A DNA stretch of 62,334 nucleotides from Dipetalonema caudispina (taxonomy: Eukaryota > Nematoda > Chromadorea > Rhabditida > Onchocercidae). The DNA lies in assembly GCA_013365325.1 (NCBI GenBank), contig JABVXV010000352.1, positions 1 to 62,334 of the forward strand. Direction: 5' to 3'. Positions 50,663 through 62,334 of this stretch are shown one piece after another. The position numbers and the translations under genes are program-made. A model generated the notes under the pieces. The model was not told where the DNA came from. It saw nothing but the letters and a program-made list of their open reading frames with translations, and did no database searches. How positions within the stretch are numbered: position 1 is the stretch's first letter; every line of letters starts with the position of its first letter.

Positions 50663-53067
50663 ATGGAATGTCCAAACAATCCACAACTTTTCGATGAAAC
50701 GGATATCACTGCACTATCCATTCTCAGTGCTGTGAGTGAATTTTGTTTGTAAGTTTTTTTACTTTTACTTTTACTCCTACTGATCTATCACTGTTACTAA
50801 AAGAATTACTCTTGATTTTCTGAACATTTCAATCAGAACTTTAAGTTCTAAATTTCAAAAATTTTGACTCAATTCAACTCAAAGTAAAACGCATGAAAAA
50901 TATTTTCTTTTTCCCATTTATTTTCATCCTAAGGTATATATCAATTTAATTAAACCCATTGCAATAGTTTACAAATTTAGCTGAACAGTTACTATTGCGA
51001 ATGAAAAGTGAATGTGATTTTATTTTGATAAGAAAAAGGAATAATTTTCGTATTAAATTGCGTTCAAAACTAATTAAGTTGACATATATTTTTGATATTT
51101 CCATGATCAAATCAGAGAATTCCTTTGCAGGTTTTATCGTAAATTTCATAAATATATTAGTATGCTATTATGTGTGTTTGGATTATTAGCAAACTGTATA
51201 CATATTTGGATCCTTAGAAGGCCATCAATGCTACGATCATCAGTTCATACCGTTCTTATTTGCATAGCTTTAGCTGACAGTGGTACTATGAGTTCATATG
51301 TTGTAAGTGTGATATTTTATAAACTGATAACAATATCCCTTCTAAATTAAATGGATACTTACTGTTAACTTAAAATATTTCGGTGAAACATAAAGTGTTA
51401 GCAATATTTATTTCTTTATATTTTTGAAGGCAAATGAGATAACTTTTGATAATTATGATAACGATTAAAGGTTTTTTCTATCAATAGATCTTTCATTGTT
51501 GTATGCAATGCCTTAACAAGTATGGAGTAGGTCCTACATTGTATACTTAAGTTATTTTCTTATATTCTATATTACAATATTCTTTATTGAGTTAATTAAG
51601 ATTTACCTTTTGCGATATGAATTTTGCGCAAGCAGTACTGGAGGATATTCCTACGGTTGGGTATTACTGCTCAAATTACATGTGGTATTAAGTACTGCGT
51701 TACATAGCATATCGCTATATCTTCTAGTTTTCATCACTTATATTCGATTATGTTCAATGCAAACTCGACGTAGTCGACTTCTTGAAACCAGAGTTGCTGG
51801 GTAGGTTCTTTGATATATCAAATTTTTAATGATTTTACGGTCAATGGCAGATAATTAGAGAGTTCTGGATATTAGTATCAGATCACTTATTATGAGACTG
51901 TTTTTCAGACTTATATCATTATCAATATCGCTTACAATATTCGCTTTATGCATTCCTACATTGCTGGCGCATGATATCCAACCACAGGAAAATAATTCAC
52001 ATTTCATCAAATCAAAAACGATTCATTCCACAGATCTTTCAATATCAGATTCAGGTTCAGTTTCTAACAAATACAGTATCGGTCTCTCCAAGATGTTCAT
52101 CAACAATGAATGTTTCCTGCTGAAGTTGAATTTATGGCTTACTGGAATCATGATGAAAGTGAGATTTGCTCAACTGATTCAATGATTGTATCTATAACCC
52201 ACCACGAATACAACGTATTCTCATAATAGTTACCTTTCAGGTAATACCATGCATATTATTGCTGTTTTTAACATATTGTCTATTGATTAAATTGGCCAAG
52301 AATAAAAAAAAACGAGTAGCATTGTTACGAGAGAGAGCTAATGATGGAGCTTACAAGGATCGGACCACTTTTATGCTACTTTTGATGGTTTCTATCTTCT
52401 TGTGCACTGAATTACCACAGGGAATTATCGCTATTTTTAATGGTTTGTTACATTTGAAAATTGTTTTCAAATTAAAAACATTCCTTTATGAGTAAGCAAT
52501 ATACAAAATAAAAAGTAATATATAAGTTGGTGAATAAGTAAGCAGTCAAGTAAGTTAAAATTCGATGTGATTTTAATGATTTATGATGGAAAAATTACAT
52601 ACATTTATTGAAATTGTAAAAAATTAAGCTGATATACAAGCTAAGTAATTACAGAAATATTAATTAGATAAGCACATTTCATGTTTTAAAATTAGCCTTC
52701 TGCAGATTTAATATTACTATTGTATTGACTTAAAGCTTGCTGCATATATTATTATAATTATGACAATTACTTTTCATCTTAAGATTTTTAATCATTACTC
52801 ATCCTTCCTGCTATGAGAATCAAATGGGTAGGAATAAGACACAGCGAATTGGGTAATTTGTAAAGCAAATTCATTTTTAATGAGTTACAGAGGTTTTCAT
52901 TTCCAGCTATTTACACAGCTCAGTTTCATTTCTATGTTTATTTAACGATTGCCGATTTACTTGATGTATTGTCACTTATTAATTGTTACGTTGGCTTTAC
53001 CGTATATTTCTGCACCTGTAGTCGTTATCGTCGAATATTCTATTCCATTCTATCTCGTTTCAGGTAA
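50663..53067 (+). CDS. DMSR-type (myosuppressin-receptor-like) peptide GPCR
   Basis: Class A G-protein-coupled receptor of the nematode DMSR group, expected at the plasma membrane of neurons or muscle and to bind RFamide-type peptides. Exons: 50663-50748, 51131-51302, 51601-51800, 51909-52158, 52241-52442, 52907-53063, all in phase, 356 residues to a TAA at 53065. Seven membrane segments are visible. Group features: FYRKFHKYIS before TM1, GLLANC in TM1, LADSGTMSSYV in TM2, a Cys before TM3 (EFCASS) and ALHSISLYLLVF in TM3, CTELPQGI in TM6, NCYVGFTVYF in TM7. Extracellular loop 2 is long and Ser-rich with Cys for the disulfide. The ATG follows TTTACTTCAG by ten bases, a likely trans-splice site. 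A GTAAGT donor overlaps the final stop, so the tail may continue: exons near 53101 or 53997 are both phase-compatible. Confidence 0.88.
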
Positions 53068-54929
53068 GTTCAACTTTTGATTCATTTCATATATTTTAGG
53101 TATTATTTCGCAGTGGCTAATTCGATAGGTATTTTTCAAGAGGTTTGTCTTAGTGGTTGTAATTACTCCGCGGACACTCGATTCTGTATAACTTTATGCG
53201 GATACAAACTGGAACTTCTTTGAGAGTTAAGAAAATTGTTCTAAGAGTTCTGAAAGTTGATACATTCCGGAACTGGTACCTCAAGAAAATTAGAGTATTC
53301 TGAAAGTTTAGAAAATGCTTCAATCTTACAGCAAAATAGATGAAATTGATAACAAGACGAGGGCAAGAGGTTCAGGAAATGGCAAATTAGTGGGGAAATA
53401 CTGTTGAAGAGTAGGAAATAATAACTTCCCGCTTTCTCTTTGTAAATTATAATTTAGAAGAAGTTTGCATTATGGTAATTATTCAGATTCTTAACAAGAA
53501 TGGGAAAAAAACAGCACGATTATAGAGTTTAGCAGCATAATGATCAAAAAATATTGCATTTTTTTTTGAATAATTAAATTTATGCTTACTTTATTAATTA
53601 CTTATTTATTACTTTTGTACTTCGTTTGTTCATGAGAGAACATGAAAGGATGGGAATTGAAAAAAAGTGGTCAGATCGTAATATGAAAGGAAAACCGGTA
53701 TTGAATCAGTAGCGTAACTAACGGATGATAATTAACTCAGTTACCGTACAGCTAAAAAGCTCTTTTATTGCAACAACGGAAACAGACAGGAAAATGAATC
53801 CATCCGTTTGTTATCATATAGATAGATGAATGGATTGTTTCCTGGCAATTCCGTTTTTTGATCAATAGTAAATTTGAAACACACAAAGAAGACAAAAGGG
53901 CATGTTTTTCATCATGAACAATTATTTAACAAATTTATAATTTAAACGAAGTGTGTTTTTCTTGCTTGAAATTCCAACTTATTAATAATTGAAGGACGCA
54001 GAAGTCTGAACAAATTCAACAGTTAAGAAAAGAAAGAGAATTATCAGTAATAGATTGTCGTTTAAATGCAAGGAATCACTAAAAGTATGAAGAACGATGA
54101 AGCTGAAGAAACAAATGCAATTATTCATAAGTAACGGAAAATGATAATGTCAAAGATGATGACTGCCTTTGGAGGTTATGTTTAGTAGCATTTATTTATT
54201 CTAATTGTATCATTTTGAAACATTGCATGAAATTTTTTTTTCAAAAAAAAAGAAAAGGAATACTTGAGTATTAAATCATAATGTAGAAAGCTGAAATTAT
54301 GCTAGTCGAGACAGGAAAATACTTTGGAATTCTAAACAAATGAAAATTCATAATCAAAATTTCGAAGAACTTCATATCTAAAATGAAATATCACTTTGAA
54401 TGTCAATTTAAACATAATAAAATGTTTGAGCGTTGTTTGTTAACTATTCATATAACAAGGACATGAGACAGGTTGCAGTCGAGATTACTTTGAAAAATGA
54501 TTTCAAATTAGACAATCTCAATTGTCCATAAAAGTTAGAGACTAGGCAATAAAGGTAATTATCATTTAGAAAGTTTTTTAAACAACTGTTAATATGTCAT
54601 CCTTTTTTTCAACGATTTAAAACTTTATGTATGCATATACATATGAAGATGTTTGATCCATTAAATTTACTGCAGAAAATGTCGCTGCTCACAGCAATGA
54701 TGTAAATTTTTGTACGGAAAAAAGCTGTACTACTTTTGTTATATTCAAATTTGAAAATACAGCGCAAGCATCAGTTATACAGGAAGTTCATATAGGTTGA
54801 CAAATGTCGCGATGTATTGATATACAATGCAATTCACAATCGAAACAACTGTGGAGGATAGCAAAAGCAATAGCCACAGCAGTAACATCCGTTTCATTTA
54901 ATTAAATAAGCAATAATCATGAAGGTCCT
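53068..54929. other. Downstream region of the GPCR gene
   Basis: Holds two possible receptor tail exons. One starts at 53101 after ATATTTTAG and stays open to TGA at 53221. The other starts near 53998 after ATTGAAG and encodes a polar, coiled-coil-like tail (QIQQLRKEREL) ending in TAA near 54081. Otherwise nothing is seen. Confidence 0.4.
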
Positions 54930-55121
54930 ATGTGTCCGAGACACTTTACCCATCTTTTTCTGTGTCTTCCATTTATTGCACAATGCCGCTTGGCCAGGAT
55001 AGACCAAACTAAATCAGGCCTGTCAGTCAGTGACATCAACTATCCTCGTTCGTTGCTCAACATACCGAAATTACTCTTCACCACTTTTCATACATCTATT
55101 TCCATTTCATTATTGTTTTAG
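54930..55121 (+). CDS. Hypothetical small secreted protein, 63 residues
   Basis: Unknown family. Single open frame with an N-terminal stretch like a signal peptide (HLFLCLPFIAQC) followed by a polar part (LSVSDINYP) and a hydrophobic end. The surrounding 250 bases are GC-richer than the flanks. A second frame starting at 54919, offset by two bases, also begins with a signal-like peptide (IFFCVFHLLHN) but stops at 55007. Only one can be real, and no splice acceptor directly precedes either ATG. Confidence 0.28.
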   Translation: MCPRHFTHLFLCLPFIAQCRLARIDQTKSGLSVSDINYPRSLLNIPKLLFTTFHTSISISLLF

Positions 55122-56381
55122 TTGTTCAGGAAATTAACAAACGCCATCTCATCTATTCGAGTTTCTATTTTCATTTCCGCTTTCTGTATTTCCGATATCA
55201 GAGCAAATTCTCTGGAATAGCCAAATCAGAATGGCCTCTGGAAATTTTCAGGAATGAGAAAAGGAGTAAGGAAAATTTCACATTTTACAGAAACTTCAAA
55301 TAGCTCAAAGCTAGGAGTTATTTCTTTCAAATTATTAGAATTAGTAAGATCGCATGATTACTTACTTGTCCATTGCAGCAATTGTTTATCGTTTGTAGAA
55401 ACAAATATTGAGTACAGTTCTATATGGATTCTTTCCTTCCTCTTCACGATTTCATATTTTTGATTATCAAGATTGCTTACTCGAACTGATCAAAATCGAT
55501 TTGTCTGAACCTTCCTAGAATATATGTTGCAATATACTAATATTACTTAGTTGTTGACATAATAGATGTTACTTCCGAATCTGATCTATGGCTTTCTTTT
55601 CTTCTTTGTAAATATTTTTTGGTAAAATGAAATTTTATTATTATGAATAAAATATAGCCACTAGTTTGTACCTTAGACTTCAACATTGTGCCGAATCAAA
55701 AATAACGTTTTAGGAAATAAAATTTGGTCAATTTCCAGCAAATTCGCTCAAGATTTATTCAGGAAGGTGAAAAGTGGAATAAAATTTGAGATGCTTCTAC
55801 TGTGGAATTTTAATGCTTTCCCAAGATTTTTAAATGGTATCTCAACGGGCAGAAAAAGCTGCCGTGGATACCATCGAGGGAGAATACAAAGTAACGAATT
55901 TTGATGAAGCCATGGAAAAAACAAAAAACAAAAGGGAAGGATGAAACCAATTATGGCGCTTCTTGCGGCTCTGTCTTTGTTTGAATAATAGATTAAAAAA
56001 AAAAAAAAAAAAACGATCAACCCAAAATGTCTCATTTCAGGGGGAAAAAGGGTAAGAGGTAAGGGAGGGAAGACTTGACTGGTAAGAGCTTACGTCTGCT
56101 AGCTATTGATAATGTGTCATTCATTATTGTGCTTGCTGCTATCGCTTCATTCCCATTGCTATGCACTCCATCATTGCTGCTATTGGGAAATAGCTTTTAA
56201 AGCGGATGAATGGACATTCGAATGAGGAATCTCATGAAATGACAAGCCTCATTCGCTACATGATCATTCTCAGTGGCCTTAGGACAATCCCGCAACATCG
56301 TGATTGACCCTTCCTTCTTTGATCATTGGCTGCGGCCGCAATTCTACAGGAAGGTTATGAAGCAATGGAGCTGTGCTTTTG

Positions 56382-56402
56382 TCTCTCTCTCTCTCTCTCT
56401 CT
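56382..56402 (+). repeat. CT microsatellite
   Basis: Uninterrupted (TC)n of 21 bases. Confidence 0.95.
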
Positions 56403-58027
56403 TTGCTAATGTTTAAATTTTAGACAGATTGTATGTCACTAACAATTCACAAACTTTTCAAGGGTCAATCCAATGATATAGTTTATACTCGTTCATCTAT
56501 TTGATCCTCATCTTCTTTCATCGAATTTTATTCACATTTTTTAAACTTTATATTTGTCATAGTATTTATGATGGAAGGAAGAAGATCGTGTTATTCCATA
56601 ATTTTATTCAAGGCCTCAGCTGGTACCATTAAGTATGTAGTTTCATCCATTCCATGCCTTTCTTCATCTTATAAGTAGGGATTAATAGACGAATCCTCTG
56701 AGGATAATTGGTAATGGGGTTGTGGTTCTTCTTTTATTCAAGTCTATTAATTGCAGGAAGGATTTGGTGATATACTGTCATTCATAGCTACTGGAAGAAC
56801 ATCGTAACATACTTCTTAGATCATTCCGCTACAATGCTATCCTGTTGATTCCATACCGGCGAACGATACGTCTACAAGAAGTAGTGGAATTTCGAATTGC
56901 AAATTATTCCAGTGTTATGTTTCTTTTTACATCAAGATAGTAGTGAGAGATGTACCTAAGGCAATGTAACCATCAAGTGCTGATTTTAAATTTAAAAAGT
57001 AATTTGAAATTTGCAAGGATATAGAATTTTACACAACATTTAGCTGTTTCCTTTTGTAGTAACTGTCGTTTTCTGCATCATTGAGTATTTCGTTCAGTCT
57101 TAATTAATAGTCTTTATTAGATCGTAATTCTACTGTATCTATTTTATATGTTATTGCTATATCTTTGACTAAACTGTTCCAGTTGTGAGTCAAAGTTGAA
57201 GAATTATGAATTGACCGCTGTGACATATTGTTAAAATAACTAATATTTGGACAATGCCAGTAAAGCAAGCAAGAAAATGAGGACTCATATGTTCTATTAT
57301 GTAGCCAGCAACTATTATAACAGCCTCGAAGAGCTTTTGCCTTTTATTCAAGGATAATTAATGGTAGTGGTCGGTTGCCCAGCACCCTTCCATTTGTCTC
57401 TTGCTGTTTGCTCCTACCTGGCTTCGATTTCAATTAATTCCTAACAATAAATATATCATACATAAGGTATAACATTGATTTTGATTACATTTGATTCATT
57501 TTATACCAAAAAAAGCGAGAATACAAATTAAGAAATATGTTTATACATCGTAATATATCCACTGCTTGTCTTCATCCATCATATAGAGAGCTATTAACAG
57601 GAAAACCGTGATTCATGATACACGTTATGCTATTCACATAATTACTATTCATAAGTATAGGTACAGCAAATAGGTATCGTTGAGATTACATGTATCATCA
57701 TAGCCAGAGACACTTGTTGGAGCAATTTGCCGCGGTGATTATTGGAAGTAATTAGTTCCAATTTATAGTACCTTCATGGAATTCTAAAAATACAACTAGT
57801 TGTTTAATAATAAATGACTCTAGTTCTTACTTTTTGGATAATGTTAGCATCCTTTCATCTTTTCCTTTGCATATATAGATTTCATGACATGGAAGAAGCA
57901 TCACATCTTTTAAAATAACAGTTTCATTAAGTTGATCCATTCGAGAGAATTTAGGCTTTCTCTTTGTTATTTACGTTTAATTCAAGGTGAAGGAAAGGGA
58001 TAGAGTACCATAGATGGATACGAAGTT

Positions 58028-58050
58028 GGAGGAGGAGGAGGAGGAGGAGA
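58028..58050 (+). repeat. GGA microsatellite
   Basis: Seven tandem GGA units plus a partial one. Confidence 0.95.
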
Positions 58051-60373
58051 AGTGGACATTGACAAGGGCAATAATCATTAGATGCATCATTCTGTAATTG
58101 TACCGACAAAGCCACTCGAACACACGCATACACTCACATATATAACTGACGACATCCTGAAGAGTAATCAATCAGCCAAACCCAATTTATTTTCAGCTTT
58201 TTCCATTTTCTCATCCTGAGCCAAGCTACTACTGATGCTCTTGGGATCTTTTTAGTTGAAATTCTTGGAAAGACACAAAATGAAATCAAATCTAGCATTG
58301 AACTTCAAATCACCATAATTCATTCATTGTTACTCTCATCCTACCTCTTGTCTCATTTTCTCCCTGTCTTTTCACCATATTTCATCTATCAAACATTAGT
58401 GTACAATTTCCTGTATACCATTCATCTAATTTAAATGTTAAGCTTTCGAATGTCTCCATTTTTTGTTTTTGTTTGAAAGTTATTTGAATTTAATCCATCA
58501 AAATGCTTATATCTTTTCTATTACTGAATGGTTACTTTTCACTAAGAGTTTATTCTCTTTTGCAAATCATCAAGAAAATGGCAAAAGAATAACCACTAAT
58601 GATTGTCAAAAAAAAGTTGTTATCAATGTTCAATCACTTACAAAAACATATCTTTACTTGTCGACTTGTTTTTGTGCTTTCAAGCAGTACTTCATTAAAG
58701 GATGATGAAAATTTGTAGCTCAATTTTGCTGATTCCTTTTTGCTCTTTTTAACTGTCAGCAACTAATGTTAGACGGAAACCTCCATAGATCATTTGAAAG
58801 ACTAACACTTTCACTGCTCCCCAAATTTATTTCCTGTCGTGACTACAACTAAGACATTTTGCAATCGTTTGAATTCCTGCTGTACGATATCGCATGATAG
58901 ATCATAAATTGTGCCTTCCTGCTTGTTTCATTTTAAAACACCAGAATTAAAAGCTTTTTTTGAAAAATTAATTACCTTAACTTCAAAACTTTTGTCTTTA
59001 GTATGTAAATCTCCGCGCGCTGTATGCTATGTTGAATGGGAAACATATCTTACTGTTGTGAAAACTTATAAAATATAGATCTGCAAGAAATCTAAAGATT
59101 AAGCATCTCCTTTTTCACTAAATTTTATAGTAGCTTCGATTTTCATGAAGCATACATAAAAATTATAAATACTGTAGCATTGCAACATAATTAGCGAATG
59201 TGCTTCTTTCAGTGGGAATTCAATGATAGATATTAACTTGTATGTATAAGTAAAATAAGTATCTATGGAAGCAGAAAAAGGAGATAGAACATTTTGCTGT
59301 TGTAAGGCCAATATTCCATAGATGAAATGAGTTCTGTTTGGTTCAAGAGAAATGTAATGTGAACTATTTGGCCATAATATTAGTGCTCCCAATAAATCGT
59401 CTTTCCTTTTACTTGCGCCATACGACGGGAGGGAAAAAAAAAAGAGCAAACTGATTGATTTGTTAAGCAATATTTGCCTGTCTAAAGTATACGCTTTCAA
59501 ATCTCTTTCTTTACATCACTTTAATCTCTCAGTTCTTCATTAATGGCTTAGCCATATTATTCTCCTTTGTTTTATACATTCTTACCTATATCTCATTATT
59601 GCAGACATCTTGCAAGATCCCTTGAAAATATTAATTATTCCGTTTTTCAGTTTTTGAGTATAAAATCTAAATCTGTTAAACTTCCTACAAGAAGTTGTAA
59701 TGTTGCAAGTTTTTCCTGTCGTTACGAAATCATGAATTTGTTGAGATACATGTAAACACGTGAAGTAAGTAATAAATATTTATTGCATGTGCTGTTATAG
59801 AAGGAGATGTTGAGTGATAAGTATTGCTAATAAATATCACATTTTCATATCAGCCGTAATTGCATCTTTGGTTAGCCTATGAAGTTATTTTCACTACAAG
59901 CTTGCTCTATTATTCTGTTCTTAACGTTTCTGAAAATCAAAAAATATGCACATACCAAAATTTATTTATCTGTACCATTAGTTAAGTTTTCTTCATGTCC
60001 TATCACTTAGTTAATCGAACTTTAATGCAATTGATAATTCTATCAATGGATCAAATAGTCGCTACTTCAATCTCACGTAATCAATTTATTCGATCAAATG
60101 CCACAACTGTTCCTGCTTCTCATTAATGGTTCACTTGGGAATAGGTATTCTCCAGTAATGACATTGAAATTGAAGCGATTGTTATTGCTTGAGAATACAA
60201 ATTGTCAAAAAGAACCGAGCACCTGCCAGCATACCTAACTCCGAGTTATATAGCCATTTAAATAGTTAATTTCAATTAGAAAACACAGTTCCTCATTGTT
60301 TAACTTTCTTCGTTCGAGATGAAATATGAAATGAATAATATCCATCAGTGAAACGTCATATCAGCGCCGTAGA

Positions 60374-60734
60374 ATGCCTCATTTTTTTAAAAATTATTGT
60401 TTAGAGTGGGAAAAAATTCTCGAAATCAGCAGAGTTACGGATTTTCAAAGACTAGTCGATAAGATATTTGAGCATTATGTTGCTGATAAGTTGCAAAAAG
60501 TTCGTTATGGGGACAACTTTGCCCTACTTGTTTTTTTATTTTATGACAGATCCAATGAAGCATGATTGTTCTGGATTTCAAATTAAAAGTAAACTTGAAA
60601 TCACTGACTCTCATCTTGCAGTCATTCAACTGTATGTCTTTGGGAGCTGTACTATGAAACGATATGTCTTGACAAGATTAGAAATCATCCCAACAAGTCC
60701 AATTCTTGGCTCCTTTGTGAATTCAACGAGATAG
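60374..60734 (+). CDS. Possible two-exon hypothetical gene, 104 residues
   Basis: Not recognised. Two overlapping open frames become one if a 46-base intron (60504-60549) is removed. That intron starts GTTATG, has a long T tract and ends TTTTATGACAG, which is typical of short nematode introns. Exon 1 (60374-60503) is an acidic, helix-prone segment (VTDFQRLVDKIFEHY). Exon 2 (60550-60734) reads KHDCSGFQIKSKLEITD, then a hydrophobic part and ends in TAG. The ATG is three bases after CGCCGTAG, a possible though weak trans-splice acceptor. No domain or signal peptide is seen. Support is the phase match and the intron shape only. Confidence 0.35.
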
Positions 60735-62177
60735 CAAACTTTTGATATTGGTAAAAATCTTTGTAATCTCTTAAACGAAAAGATTATTTTAAACGAAATA
60801 TGTTACAAGAAAATATCCGGGAGATGTCCATTATCTCAAGCGATATTACAAAACGCTTTAATGCAAATTGGAAGTTCTGTTTATTTTTGTTTGGAAGTTT
60901 CACATTAACGTAGTCAATAATTTGCTAAGTTGGTTATTGATAATAAGAAGAATTCGAAAATTAAAGGTTTGAAAAGAAGGAAAAACTTCTCACTAAAATT
61001 ATATGCATGTCCAGGAGGGTTATATACATACAACGGAAAGTAATGATAAAAATTCCTGTCCGATCGAATGTTGTAAAAGTGTTGTGATCGGCTTAAAAAA
61101 AACGAACGCTATTCAATTATTACTAATAAATTAACTTCAAACGCAAAGAAATGAGAAAAAAGAAACGTAAGCATGAGTGTTGCATATCATTTCCCATTGT
61201 CAACAAATTTGCATTTTATTTATTTTTAGATTGAAGAATTGATAAGCGTTTTATTACATTGGGCATGTTGAAAAATTACGAACAGATCTGAAAGTAATTT
61301 TGATTCAATCCAGAACCATACGAAAATTAACATGTTTTGACGTAAATGGCAATTACAAATATTTGTTTAAATCATTGACCATTTTGTTCCTTCAAAATTT
61401 ATGAAATGTATAATATATCGCAGAAGGAGAAGTACGATAACCGATCATTGAGTGATACACAGACATGCATATTTCAGGTAAGAAGGATAAAAATATTTTA
61501 GAATAATAATTTTTTCTAAGTTTCATATTATCCATTAATCAAAGGAATTAGTGAATGAGGTAGCAAATATTTATTGATTTTGGTGTCAGGATATAGGTAC
61601 AAGGAAATGTACTCTTTGATGGTCAGGACAAGATTAATTTAATTTTTTTCTAGAGGAAAAATGAAAACAAAAAATTCATTTTCACATGAATAACGATCTG
61701 TTGTCAAATAGTACTTTTTCAATAGCAGATAACAGAAATGATAGAAACTTTCGAAAATTTCCCAAATGTTTTGGAAATTTTCCACTCGTAATTCCAGTCT
61801 AAACGAAATTTTAAAAATCTTTTATTTTTTATCCTAAGTCGAAATTTTCAACGGAAATAAAAACGACGACATAATCTGTTTCAGGACTTGTGTCTCTAAT
61901 TATAATCACAATATACTTACTGATGGTATGATAAGTTGATACTTATTGAAGTAACAAATTAGCAAATTGTTAGACGCCTTCAAAAAAGATGAGCGATAAT
62001 CAATAACTTTCCTATTCGATTAGTACAAACTACAAGTTTAATTTTGTTTATCGTAAACCGTACATAAATGATATACTATTCAGATTATTTGACTTTCATT
62101 TCATTAGAGAATATTTTTCATTATTAATATCCTTTATGGTTTACATTAATGTTTCATAAATATCAGATTGATGAAAA
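60735..62177. other. Non-coding AT-rich stretch before the right terminal repeat
   Basis: No ORF of note, no RNA gene and no internal repeat recognised. Confidence 0.6.
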
Positions 62178-62334
62178 AACAATTACAGTTTTGGCACTGT
62201 TAAATTTCTTTATTTTATATTCTCAAAAGATTGTTGCAATATTATATATTATTTTAATGCTCATTTCTTGTATTACATTTCCGATTTCCTTCTTCCTATT
62301 TATTTCAATCTATTTTAGACTAAGACAAATTGCA
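62178..62334 (-). repeat. Right arm of window-terminal inverted repeat
   Basis: Inverted partner of the left arm. The last 121 bases (62214-62334) match bases 1-121 exactly as reverse complement, and 62178-62213 match imperfectly. Both outer ends begin with TGCA. The arms end exactly at the window edges, so target-site duplications cannot be examined. Confidence 0.95.

Larger units (their letters stand above)
55122..60373. other. Gene-poor stretch with simple repeats
   Basis: Contains a 19-base A run (55995-56013), a GC-richer patch at about 56040-56340 with CATTGCTGCTAT-like motifs and a NotI site (GCGGCCGC near 56332), a CT microsatellite (56382-56402) and a GGA microsatellite (58028-58050). 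Open frames here (for example 58463-58705 plus and 59099-59500 minus) lack motifs and splice support. Confidence 0.5.

Noticed and set aside
59099..59500. 133-codon minus-strand ORF as a gene
   Set aside because: Longest single frame in the right flank, but with no motif, no supported start and no splice signals; its length is reachable by chance in this composition.
1..62334. Giant terminal-inverted-repeat transposon such as a Maverick/Polinton
   Set aside because: No integrase, DNA polymerase B, capsid or ATPase gene is visible. The cargo is conserved single-copy-type host genes such as dymeclin, and the perfect repeat length suggests a contig boundary.

Overview
The window reads as nuclear DNA of a nematode. 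It is very AT-rich, and its genes are split into many small exons with TTTNAG-type acceptors. Several start codons sit a few bases after a consensus 3' splice site with no exon visible upstream, as expected for spliced-leader trans-splicing. The gene families (NRF-6-like acyltransferase, DMSR-type neuropeptide receptor, secreted M13 peptidase) also suit a nematode. A clade III, filaria-like parasite is my inference; I recognised no species-specific sequence.

Layout. 1-6.1 kb: mostly non-coding, with one weak three-exon candidate (4860-6056). 6.2-10.4 kb, minus: an 11-exon NRF-6/acyltransferase-3 membrane protein. 11.06-11.72 kb: an unexplained GC-richer patch with a hairpin. 13.3-19.5 kb, minus: a complete 17-exon secreted neprilysin. 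23.3-28.4 kb, plus: dymeclin. 31.0-33.7 kb, plus: an HSDL1-like short-chain dehydrogenase. 36.4-39.9 kb, minus: a ten-exon orphan four-pass membrane protein. 40.2-40.4 kb, plus: a possible two-exon microprotein gene. 42-50.6 kb: gene-poor, with one short membrane-type ORF and a roughly 0.7 kb foldback repeat. 50.7-53.1 kb, plus: a DMSR-like GPCR. 53-62 kb: gene-poor, with two small candidate genes.

For the six main genes I joined exons by hand and checked that splice phases close: 656, 730, 688 (or 707), 338, 383 and 356 residues. The genes do not form an evident pathway or operon. Dymeclin (Golgi organisation), the neprilysin (peptide degradation outside cells) and the GPCR (neuropeptide sensing) are ordinary chromosomal genes.

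The oddest feature at window scale is that the first 121 bases are the exact reverse complement of the last 121, with decayed similarity for about 35 bases further in. Because the cargo is conserved host genes, a repeat-bounded assembly contig is more likely than a giant transposon, but the sequence alone cannot decide.
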